The notes under the pieces were generated by a model. The model was given only the letters and a program-made list of their open reading frames with translations, was not told the DNA's origin and searched no databases. Position numbers and translations under genes: made by a program. A stretch of 21,696 bases of DNA from NCBI GenBank assembly GCA_003427395.1, contig BFEA01000089.1, positions 1,383,743-1,405,438 on the forward strand, read 5' to 3'. Of the stretch, positions 9,810-17,284 are shown piece by piece. The number at the start of each line of letters is the position of its first letter. Position 1 is the first letter of the stretch. Source of the DNA: Chara braunii. Taxonomy: Eukaryota > Streptophyta > Charophyceae > Charales > Characeae.

Positions 9810-10640
9810 AAATTGGACTAATGTAGAGAGTGGAAGGGGAAGAAAAAAGAGCAAGAGGGAGAAAAAAAAAGGGAGATACGAGCTGGAAATCCAGATCAAG
9901 CACAAGTCTCAAGTCTAGACTGTGGCAGATTCGGACAGGCACATCCACACCTGACTTGGATCCCCAAAATTCAAGGGTATTTCAAGTTTGGACTTCATCG
10001 ATTCGACCTCTGGCACATTTGGAATTTTGGAGGTGCACCTAGTCTGTTTCTCGGAAATGAGATCTTTACTGCAGTACAAGAGAGCAACTGCCACTTTTGC
10101 ATATAGCGGCAGGATGCCCATGAGTGGCTTGGATAAAAGTCAGTCCTTGGAGCTTAGTCCTCCTCTTTGCGTGAGCAGCATTGAATTTGGACAGAAAAGT
10201 GAACTACCGAGAGTGTTGAATAATGGGATAAGGTGTTTTATATACTGTGATTACGACAAGTAAAAGTCCAGAGAGTCAGAGACACCTTTTTTTTTTTTTT
10301 TAATAGGAAAAGTTGCGGTTTTATTATACGTATAAGTAGACCTGCCGCAGCTACGCTGCGGCGAAGAACGATGACAAAAACATTTTGCGAAACACCGCAG
10401 CCATCAGTTGGATACCATCTTTGCAATGTACCCCTACCGGAAGCTGCCCAACTTTGCAAAAAGGCTCAGCAGTTGCCAACTTGTCGCAGGTGCAATTGCG
10501 AAAGGCCAAGCGAATTTGCACACCCGCCTGACAGGGGCATAAGACAAACATGTCAGCCGAAAGGGCATTCCACTGTGTCCATATCTTTTAGGGGCATTTT
10601 GACATATATCTCAACTTATGGGGGTATTTGGCAAATTACT
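9810..10640. other. No recognised gene; hairpin and G-run rich stretch
   Basis: A purine-rich run lies at about 9827-9873. An open frame of 91 codons (9988-10263 +, starting only at TTG) has no recognisable domain. A T run at about 10287-10301 is followed by a perfect hairpin GCCGCAGC-TAC-GCTGCGGC (10344-10362). Phrases of the type GGGGCATTTTGACA, GGGCATTCCAC and GGGGGTATTTGGCA recur between 10530 and 10635 and look like dispersed-repeat material. Confidence 0.45.
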
Positions 10641-10658
10641 ACTCCCCCCCAAAAGGAG

Positions 10659-10660
<2 letters not shown>

Positions 10661-10741
<81 letters not shown>

Positions 10742-10879
10742 NNNNNNNNNNNNNNNNNNNNNNNNNNNNNNNNNNNNNNNNNNNNNNNNNNNNNNNNNNN
10801 NNNNNNNNNNNNNNNNNNNNNNNNNNNNNNNNNNNNNNNNNNNNNNNNNNNNNNNNNNNNNNNNNNNNNNNNNNNNNNN

Positions 10880-10944
<65 letters not shown>
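10661..10944. repeat. (TC)n and (AG)n tracts flanking a 138-base N gap
   Basis: A pure TC tract of 81 bases (10661-10741) runs into 138 Ns (10742-10879), followed by a pure AG tract of 65 bases (10880-10944). The two tracts are complementary in sense, so either the gap hides an inverted repeat arm junction or two dinucleotide contig ends were joined in opposite orientation. Confidence 0.97.
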
Positions 10945-10948
<4 letters not shown>

Positions 10949-11040
10949 CAGCCTATAGCCCAGGACCGAATCTTGACCTAAAATTGACAAAAGGGAAGGA
11001 CAGAAACGACCTACAACTCAAGGGCAGAAAAGGACAAAGC

Positions 11041-11360
11041 AGAGAGGCCCAGTGGTTGTATGACTACCGTACACAGACTCTCACACTCAGACCTAGGGAT
11101 CGAGCCCAGTTAGGCTCACACATACAAAGAAACACACAACCATGGTACAGGTCACGGAATCAAGTACCGGAGAGCTCAAAACCAGCCAAAACAGATCGAA
11201 GTAGTGTACAGCCCGCATAACACTCCAATTCATTGCACTGGGGCCCAACCAGATTTGGCTTGAGCTGGAAACCGAGTAACAAGCGGGTAACCAGGGTCCA
11301 GGAGACGCCTTGTAATTTTGTGTCATATGGGATTGCACATCAATAAACATCGAAATAAAT
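11041..11360 (+). mobile_element. Possible tRNA-derived SINE
   Basis: AGGCCCAGTGG (11045-11055) fits an RNA polymerase III A box with one mismatch, and GGATCGAGCCC (11097-11107) fits a B box with one mismatch. The 41-base spacing between them is normal for tRNA promoters. A real tRNA gene is unlikely because no acceptor stem or anticodon arm closes around them. The downstream 250 bases would be the SINE body. The 3' end is unclear; the A-rich AATAAAC-containing stretch at 11340-11370 is a candidate tail. No target-site duplication was identified, so the limits are approximate. Confidence 0.4.
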
Positions 11361-11480
11361 AAACATGATAAAAGTTCATAAAACATTCAATTGCCTGGTT
11401 CTCTCTATTAAATTATGCAGTTTTCTGAGTACTGTGTTGACTCCAAAGCCTGTCATTTTGGAGCTTCGGATTGAGTGTTC

Positions 11481-11609
11481 TGTACATATGTTGTATGGTG
11501 TATGCTGTCCTTCGGGACATCCGTTAAAATTGGAATGATACAGAGAAGATCAGCATGGCCCCTGCGCAGAGATGATACAACATATGTACATATGTTGTAT
11601 GGTGTATGC
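11481..11609. repeat. 25-bp target-site duplication around the U6 fragment
   Basis: Bases 11481-11505 and 11585-11609 are identical (beginning TGTACATATGTTGTATGG). The U6 fragment lies between them with one extra T at its 5' side. Sequence across the 3' junction forms a perfect 26-bp palindrome (11575-11600), because the end of the insert is complementary to the start of the right-hand repeat. Confidence 0.9.
11507..11584 (+). pseudogene. U6 snRNA retropseudogene, 3'-truncated
   Basis: Starting exactly at the U6 5' end (GTCCTTCGGGACATCCG), the sequence follows U6 snRNA through the ACAGAGA box (ACAGAGAAGAT), the AGC triad (CAGCATGG) and CCCCTGCGC, then loses identity near GATGATACA. About the last 20-25 bases of a normal U6 (roughly 102 nt) are missing. 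Differences from plant U6 include a one-base loss in each side of the 5' stem and several transitions. No plant upstream sequence element or TATA box stands in the expected place and no terminal T run follows, so it is not an active gene. It is bracketed by a perfect 25-bp direct repeat, the mark of insertion by retrotransposition. Confidence 0.9.
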
Positions 11610-11907
11610 AGCAAACTCTCTGCATTCAATGGGACGTCCAAACAATCAGTTGCCTATGTTATCAGCAAGTACTCAGCACAGCGAACCAAATGGGCAACCT
11701 AACTGTCACCTGTCGAGACTGAAAGTTGGCTACGCACTCCGCAACAAATAATTGTTGCTGCCATTTCTTGGCTTCCTTGCTTGTTCATTGAATGTGAAAA
11801 TGAAAGAAGCTTGAGTATTCGCAGCAAGTTCTTCACTGCGAGTATCTTCAATGGCATTGAATAAGTCGTGGGCCTTCCTGTGAACGTACAAGGCCAAAAA
11901 TGTGGCC

Positions 11908-11942
11908 TTCGTCCGAACAGACCGAAAGTCTGTTCGGACGAA
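11908..11942. repeat. Perfect 15-bp hairpin, 5-nt loop CGAAA
   Basis: TTCGTCCGAACAGAC (11908-11922) is exactly complementary to GTCTGTTCGGACGAA (11928-11942). This is far stronger than the other hairpins in the window. It lies inside an open frame on the - strand (11730-11954) that I do not recognise. It could be a small fold-back insertion or a regulatory stem; nothing else indicates its role. Confidence 0.85.
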
Positions 11943-12094
11943 CTGCAAGTTCAATGTGGACTTCTACAAACACTTGCTGCTTCAGAAAGAGGGGGGAGAA
12001 GTTGAACAAACTGTATGAAGGGAAACATGGAGAGTTCGAACTTCGGATGTTTTGACTTAACAAGTTTGTTTCTATGCTATGATGATCGTCTCAG

Positions 12095-12250
12095 AGGCGC
12101 TGGCTGCTAAGCTCAACCCAATGATAATCACACCCGTTGCTGCAAAATACATGCCAGACTTGCCTGCCACTCCCATTCAGCTTGATACTCTCTGCAAGCC
12201 TGTGAGAGTATCCATCAGCTTTCCTGGAGTCCAAGAGCAGTTTGTTCTGG
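12095..12250 (+). CDS. Possible internal exon of an unidentified host gene
   Basis: An open frame runs from 12061 to the TAG at 12256-12258. Within it, CGTCTCAG/AG at 12094 fits a 3' splice site and CTGG/GTGAGT at 12250-12251 fits a 5' splice site very well. The frame reads ...LNPMIITPVAAKYMPDLP... and ends ...VSISFPGVQEQFVLG. It has balanced, protein-like composition, unlike the low-complexity frames elsewhere. The pattern of a short beta-strand-like stretch with LPATP and CKPVRVS loosely recalls C2-like domains in cilia and flagella proteins, but I cannot confirm any family. If real, the downstream retrotransposon sits in its intron or beyond. Confidence 0.3.
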
Positions 12251-12290
12251 GTGAGTAGTGGCCCCATTTTCTCCCAACCTCCTTGTCTCT

Positions 12291-12416
12291 CCCCTCGTGT
12301 CTCTCCTCGTCTCTCCCCTCGTGTCTCTCCTCGTCTCTCCCTTTGGTCTTTTATAGACATCAAAAGAGCACAGTGCCCAAAGGGAGGCAAACTTTCTTTC
12401 TTTCTTTCTTTCTTTT
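12291..12416. repeat. 24-bp CT-rich duplication and (CTTT)n microsatellite
   Basis: CCCCTCGTGTCTCTCCTCGT begins at 12291 and again at 12315 (two copies, period 24). A CTTT tetranucleotide run of about 25 bases occupies 12392-12416. From 12417 to 12681 there is unremarkable sequence with no recognised gene. Confidence 0.85.
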
Positions 12417-12681
12417 TCACAAAAAAGAAACCGTTTCCTCTCATTACTTGCTGGATGCCTGGTCCAGTGTCCCTTGCATAATTTACTCATTCAATGCTTT
12501 ACTCCGTTATGCCCGAGGGACCCCTGAGACAGCGGCATTGACTGTTTCTTTGGAAAGAAGAAGTCACCGCCGCTCCACAGCTGTTGTTCTTCCTCGACTC
12601 TTGGCCGTCAATGCCCTGCTGGTACTCATACCCGGCCATGGCCATGTTCTTGGCATTTCCCAACGCCCTGTAACATGCACC

Positions 12682-13688
12682 TGCGAGGATCAGTGTCCTC
12701 GGTAGGCCTACGGGGCCCTATCTGAAGCCTTACCCGCCCTAAGTGAAGGTAGGCCTGGCTTTTTGCAAGAGGCCCTCGACTGTCAATTTCATATTTGGGG
12801 TCCAGGCAGTTGTGACGCGCCAGTTGGTTGAAAGAAACACAGGCCGAGTACCGAAGACATTTCCACGGCCTACCGGGCCTTTCCAAAGAATGCAGGCCCT
12901 GGGCGTGATTCGCAGCCTCATACAGAGACAGTTGGGCGTCCAACCGAACGAGGCCCAGCAGCCCAGTATCTGCTGCATCTAGGCAGCATCCTGGGGCTTT
13001 CCGGAAGCTTCTGGGCCCAGGCCAGCCCAGCCAGGCTGCGAGAGCTGGCCAGCTCTTTTCCATAAAGGAAAGAGCTCTGGCCAGGCGGCCTCATTCAGGC
13101 ACTCGCATGCTGGCGGCAGCGCTGCTAGAGCAGATGCTCGTGGGCTGCTGCTAGCACTGGGAGGCGAGGTGCAGCACGTGCGGTCGTGCAGAGGAGGAGG
13201 GCGCTGCTGAGGGCAGCGCCATAGCCCAGCCACCATAGCTGGTGGGCTTGGACTACAGTGAAGTGCAGGGGTGGTCTTCGGGTCAAAGAGAGGACAGGTG
13301 TGGGTGTAGTCAGGGGATAGGTGAAGGATGATGATGATGATGATGATGATGTGAGGGCACATACCTTGTATTGGCGATGATCTGCATGGGCGACAGCTTC
13401 AAGTACTTCGGGCTGCCGCTGATGTCAACAGTTGCATTGTCTTTTTGTAGTCTGTAGTAGCTGTGTAGGAGTAGGCTGGGCGCTGAGCGCCAAGTGGCAG
13501 TGTGAAGGAACTGGACTCTTGTGTTGAGAGGAGAGAGTATGCTNTCCATGGACATTGGTTTTCAGTGCTNCGAACTTCCATTGGTGTATTATTGGTGCAA
13601 TGCTGCTCTCTGGACACAGTGTGACTATCTGGCTTTCAATTTGATGGTGTGAACTGGAATTGTCATCTCGCTGTTGCTTATTTTCCTA
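12682..13688 (+). repeat. 5' LTR
   Basis: Starts TGCGAGGATCAG and matches 20693-21696 nearly throughout. Homology stops abruptly upstream of TG (CC before this copy, AA before the other), fixing the 5' boundary. The 3' boundary lies between 13688 and the primer site at 13695, and no canonical terminal CA is visible there. It contains a (GAT)8 microsatellite (13327-13350) and a pair of overlapping palindromes (GAGCTGGCCAGCTC and AGCTCTTT...AAAGAGCT, about 13043-13078). Single Ns stand at 13544 and 13570. I could not identify a convincing TATA box or poly(A) signal. An open frame on the - strand (12626-13063) recurs in the other LTR only because the LTRs are copies. Confidence 0.93.
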
Positions 13689-13694
13689 GTAATT

Positions 13695-13713
13695 TGGTAT
13701 CGGAGCTGGTTCA
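13695..13713 (+). promoter_or_regulatory. Primer-binding site, initiator tRNA-Met type
   Basis: TGGTATCGGAGC differs at one base from the usual plant retrotransposon site TGGTATCAGAGC, which pairs with the 3' end of initiator tRNA-Met. It lies a few bases after the LTR homology ends, where minus-strand synthesis should be primed. The following TGGTTCA matches less well. Confidence 0.88.
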
Positions 13714-14972
13714 TATTGCGCTTCATTGGTTCTTCGCAATAGCTATTGGTGCTTCGCATGAGGTGTGGGGCAGTGATAAGGCATTGGCGTTGAACGTTAG
13801 GCAGCCCAGGGTAGAGTGGGCGCGCCAGGGAGCTATGTGGTGACATACGGGGTGTATGTTGGATGATGAGAACTCGCTGATGTGACACATTAAGCTGAGG
13901 TGGAACCGCATTCTGCTGTTGGTTGTGCTGAAGCAAAAGACCGGTCATCGTAATTGCACATTAGGTTACCGGTGAGAAATCTGTGGTTGGGGGCAGCATT
14001 AATGAGGTACGTTGCTCTCTTCCTTATCTACCTTCTTCATCTCTTCTTACTGTGAGGAAGTGAGTTCTGTCTTGAGGGTCCTCTCGATGTGAGGTGTCGC
14101 GAGCGCTCAACCTTGAGAGTCGACATTCTTCCTGGGCAGCAAGCTGGTGGGAGACGGGCGAAGACTCTGAAGGGCCCTGGACGAAGCACTCGGGTCACGG
14201 TCACCATGCCAACCCGCTGGGACTAGTACACGCATGCTTGGGCCGCAAGTCCTTGTTCTGCTGCTTGCGCAATAGAGGTCTTCCTGGGCATGCCAGCCTT
14301 TTATGAGACGCTTACCAGACCGTCTATAAACATTTCTGGTTGGGGACTCGGATTGAATCTGGCTGTGATCGTCGTCCTGACTGCGACGTTAAATAATTCC
14401 TGAAGAGATGGGGGCGCTCTTAACGTTCCTCCTGATCAGCCAGATCAACCGGGTGTAAGGCTCGTTCCGTACGAGGGTAAATAAGAGTGGAGTGGGTGGC
14501 ATGTTCGGCAATGACTTGGGGCACAGGGGTGGGCCGGATTGCACACTTTCAGACACGCTGCTCAACCAGATGCTCACGATCGTTGACACAAAGTGACCAA
14601 TCAAGAGGGATACAGGGGGAGGGGGGATTTCGGTAACTGTTCACAGTGGCAATCCATTATCAATCTGCCATCCAGTATACATCTCCAACAGGAGATGTTA
14701 TTTTTATTTTGATTATCTAGTTGTTACAGACTTGTCTAACAACTGACAGACAGCTACAGATAGATTAGTTCTTTGCTGTGTTGCAATCTGTTCCAGGGTA
14801 ATCTAAAAATAGATTTAATATATCATGTAGGACCTGACATTAGTTGTTGTTACATCACCTAACTGTTTCTGTTCCAGCCGACCGAAATTAGTTGTAATTC
14901 ATAATCGGTTGTGTGTCAGGCTAAGGTAGGATTCAGTGTGGATTCTAGTTTAGATCACACACACTGTAGCTC
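13714..14972 (+). other. Untranslated leader of the retrotransposon
   Basis: About 1.26 kb between the primer site and the gag start. Short open frames on both strands (for example 13649-13843 +, 14094-14306 +, 14389-14604 -) have no recognisable domain. The last 300 bases are AT-rich. A packaging signal is expected here in the family but cannot be pinpointed from one copy. Confidence 0.7.
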
Positions 14973-16067
14973 ATGAGTGATGCAAGCACTAGTGAGGAGG
15001 AGTTGCTAGTGGACGACCGTAGGACTACTCGCGAAACTGCACGCAGTCGACCCTTGACATTCTTGGAGTTAGGTCCAGGAGACGAGAGAAGATTGAGGAG
15101 AGAGGCTAGAGAGAGAACAGCGGCAAGGAGAGCGAGGGCAGCTGAGGATAGTGCCAAGACTAGTGTCTCAGCTAGTACAGGTGCAACCATGGCTACCTCA
15201 GCTATGTCGCAAGTCTCTACACAATCCACTTCGTCAAGTGTCAGTCAGAGTGGTTCTCAGGTTTCCACTAGCCAGATTGCTAGCTTGCGAGTCAGCCAGC
15301 AAACTCAACTCACGGCGGAGGACTTAGAAATCCGCCAAGCAGAAGAACTTCAGGATGAGCTACATCGACAGTTGAACGATGCAGCAGAGAGGAGAAGAAA
15401 AGCCATACTTAGGAAGGTTAGACTAGAGAGTAGAATGCAGGAGCTAGGCAGACTGGAAGCATTAGATGAGGCAACTTTAGACCCTGCTGGTCGTGTGCTG
15501 CGCAATGATGTACTTTCAGTGGCTGAAGCGCAGAACGTCCAACAGGAATTGTTGGCCGAATTGGTGGCAGGCCAGAAACAAATTCTAGCTGAACTTCGGG
15601 CTCCTCGCACAATGGTGAGGCAGCCACAGTTTGCTGTAGTTCCCCCTGTAGGTGCGGGTCCATCCACGATGCCGCAACGCACAGGGCAAACTTTCTCTCC
15701 TATGTTTGGCATACCCCCTCCAGGTGGTTTGGTAGCAACTAGTGGTCCGGTTCATTCAGTCTCAGCCGTACCATCCACGACAGTGGTCACTACAGTCCCA
15801 CTGTCAAGCCAGGCCCAGGTTAGTGTGCAACAGCCTGTTTCAGTGGCTATGCAGCCGCTGCAACAAGGCCCTGGGCCCATGCAGCCTATACAGTGGATGC
15901 CCAAGATAGCTTTAATGAGCCCAAAGCCCTTCTCTGGCGATAAGAAGGAGGAGGACTTGGACACCTGGGTGAGGACTATGCCTACCTATGTGAGGCACAA
16001 GCTCACAAGGCCAGAGCAAGAAGTTGTAGTGGCTGCCTCCTTTTTAGAGGGATCAACAGCCCGCTAG
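14973..16067 (+). CDS. gag, N-terminal part (coiled coil and start of capsid)
   Basis: The structural polyprotein that would form the virus-like particle around the element RNA. The ATG at 14973 is supported by an in-frame TAG two codons upstream (14967). Residues 1-70 are acidic/basic and Arg-rich, and residues about 75-112 are a Ser/Thr/Gln-rich linker. Residues about 115-215 form a strongly helical Leu/Glu/Arg/Gln-rich coiled coil (DLEIRQAEELQDELHRQLND). Residues 225-310 are Pro/Gln/Val-rich and low in complexity. From about residue 313 (MSPKPFSGDKKEEDLDTWV) the retrotransposon capsid domain begins. It is broken by TAG at 16065-16067, but the same frame continues directly at 16068 with the rest of the capsid, so the stop is a lesion or readthrough site, not the natural end. 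Confidence 0.88.
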   Translation: MSDASTSEEELLVDDRRTTRETARSRPLTFLELGPGDERRLRREARERTAARRARAAEDSAKTSVSASTGATMATSAMSQVSTQSTSSSVSQSGSQVSTSQIASLRVSQQTQLTAEDLEIRQAEELQDELHRQLNDAAERRRKAILRKVRLESRMQELGRLEALDEATLDPAGRVLRNDVLSVAEAQNVQQELLAELVAGQKQILAELRAPRTMVRQPQFAVVPPVGAGPSTMPQRTGQTFSPMFGIPPPGGLVATSGPVHSVSAVPSTTVVTTVPLSSQAQVSVQQPVSVAMQPLQQGPGPMQPIQWMPKIALMSPKPFSGDKKEEDLDTWVRTMPTYVRHKLTRPEQEVVVAASFLEGSTAR

Positions 16068-16904
16068 TTGAATGGCTTAGTGCAGCAGCAGGGCTACGAT
16101 CAAAACTTCGATGCCTGGGCACAGGCTCAGACATTGGAAGGCTTCGTACGGTCCGTGTACAACAGGTGGCATGACCCGCAAGGGGCTCAGAAGGCCACCG
16201 ATGCTATCAACAATCTTTGTGCCCGCAGGTTCAAGGATGTTAGAAAGCTCACGGATACCGTAGAGCGATTACTCGTGGTACCTGGTGTGTGTTTTGACCA
16301 GCAGGTTCTCCTGACGGACTACCTAAGGTGCCTACCTACAGAGGTAAGGACCAAGCTGGTTGATGAGGCCTATGTCGATCAGCACACCTTCGCTTCTTTT
16401 AGTAAGAAAGCTCTGGACATAGAGGCAAAGCTGGGATCTGCGCACAAGGTATCCAATGATGGTAGGAAGAGACTACCCAACGACTGGAAGAAGAAGGGTC
16501 AATTAATGTTCGTTGACCACGATGGTCAATCGACGGAGATTGACGACTTCCCAGATCTTGGGGAGTTTACAGAGCACGATGGGGCTAGTGAGACTTCAGA
16601 TGGCGGAGTCGTGGCACCCATCAAGGAAAAGGCTAGGGGGGCCGGGAAGAAGAAGGTAGTACGGTCCACAGGTCAGGGCGACCAAGGAACACCCGCATGG
16701 GTGAAGATTGGTTTAGACTACGACGTGTGGCGTGACTGCATTGCTAGGGGTACATGCATGAACTGTGGCAACTATGGCCACACGTCCAGGACTTGCCGCG
16801 GCAAGAAGGTCACAACAAAGGTAGCCTCACCAACGGTGGTGGGCTTATCTTCGAACCCTGGGAGTGCTTCTGCGAGCAGCTCACAGGGAAACACCTCGGG
16901 CTAG
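16068..16904 (+). CDS. gag, C-terminal part (capsid and nucleocapsid zinc knuckle)
   Basis: In frame with the preceding gag segment across TAG 16065-16067, so the first codon here (TTG) is not a true start. The first 125 residues complete the retrotransposon gag capsid domain (helical, with FVRSVYNRWHDPQGA and CLPTEVRTKLVDEAY). A charged acidic then Lys-rich linker follows. The CCHC zinc knuckle CMNCGNYGHTSRTC is encoded at 16755-16796 with perfect C-x2-C-x4-H-x4-C spacing; it binds the element RNA. The frame ends at TAG 16902-16904. The -1 frame carrying protease is open from 16748, giving an overlap of about 157 nt with a slippery heptamer near its end. Gag as a whole would span 643 codons. 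Confidence 0.88.
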   Translation: MNGLVQQQGYDQNFDAWAQAQTLEGFVRSVYNRWHDPQGAQKATDAINNLCARRFKDVRKLTDTVERLLVVPGVCFDQQVLLTDYLRCLPTEVRTKLVDEAYVDQHTFASFSKKALDIEAKLGSAHKVSNDGRKRLPNDWKKKGQLMFVDHDGQSTEIDDFPDLGEFTEHDGASETSDGGVVAPIKEKARGAGKKKVVRSTGQGDQGTPAWVKIGLDYDVWRDCIARGTCMNCGNYGHTSRTCRGKKVTTKVASPTVVGLSSNPGSASASSSQGNTSG

Positions 16905-17198
16905 TAGGAGTGTTCGCCGCTCTTACTCGCGCTGAAGTGGTAACGTTGCCTTCCCCACTTCAGGCGTTGGCCAAGGCTAGTGACCCACGTATCGCCCCGC
17001 AGACATATTCAGACCCACCGACGCTCTGTTCGAGAGATGTGTCTGAGGCCCTAGAAGAGTTAGAGACTGAGTGGTCAGGGAAGGACCCCAAGGACTCTTG
17101 GGCGATGATCAGTAGAGGTCCAAAGGGTGAGCATTTCGTGGTAGAAGTAGATGTAGGTGGCCGCAAGGTTGGCGCCTTCGCAGACATAGGCTCTACAC
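16748..17198 (+). CDS. pol, 5' part: linker and start of aspartic protease
   Basis: Open in the -1 frame relative to gag from just after a TAG at 16745. Translation is expected to enter near 16892 by frameshifting, not at the ATG at 16754. After an acidic linker (DVSEALEELETEWSGKDPKD) it reads into the retropepsin: GEHFVVEVDVGGRKVGAFADIGST. The active-site triplet is D-I-G where the family has D-S/T-G. The frame is interrupted by an N at 17199, after which the same 85 bases are repeated and the correct reading shifts to another frame. The interruption looks artificial (see the duplication entry). Confidence 0.8.
16886..16930 (+). promoter_or_regulatory. Candidate programmed -1 frameshift signal between gag and pol
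   Basis: The heptamer G-GGA-AAC (16886-16892) is in the gag frame (codons GGA 16887, AAC 16890) and is a canonical X-XXY-YYZ slippery site. It ends 10 bases before the gag TAG. After a 7-base spacer a stem can form: GC (16900-16901) with GC (16929-16930), a T/C mismatch, then AGTAGGAG (16903-16910) with CTCTTACT (16920-16927), including one G-T pair and a 9-base loop. A second 9-bp perfect stem, CTGAAGTGG/CCACTTCAG, lies at 16932-16963. A -1 slip here enters the frame that reads HLGLVGVFAALTRAE and continues into the protease. Confidence 0.6.
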
Positions 17199-17284
17199 NA
17201 GAGGTCCAAAGGGTGAGCATTTCGTGGTAGAAGTAGATGTAGGTGGCCGCAAGGTTGGCGCCTTCGCAGACATAGGCTCTACAC
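17114..17284. repeat. 86-bp direct duplication joined by a single N
   Basis: Bases 17114-17198 and 17200-17284 (85 each) are identical, separated by N at 17199. Treating the two copies as one would keep the protease frame open, because a shift of 86 explains why the frame changes here. Two contig ends that overlap but were joined by a placeholder base would produce exactly this pattern. Confidence 0.93.

Noticed and set aside
9988-10263. Open frame of 91 codons
   Set aside because: It begins only at TTG, has no recognised domain and sits among repeat fragments. It could be a decayed exon but cannot be supported.
10371-11220. Long open frames across the (TC)n, N gap and (AG)n
   Set aside because: They are dinucleotide repeat and unknown bases; the reading is meaningless.
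11908-11942. Hammerhead ribozyme, suggested by the GAAA loop next to a long stem
   Set aside because: The conserved CUGANGA core and the third helix are absent.
11730-11954. Minus-strand open frame with protein-like composition
   Set aside because: No family was recognised, part of it is the perfect hairpin, and no splice sites were convincing.
12626-13063. Antisense open frame in the 5' LTR, matched by one at 20670-21074
   Set aside because: The two agree only because the LTRs are copies of each other. They differ at their ends and show no domain.
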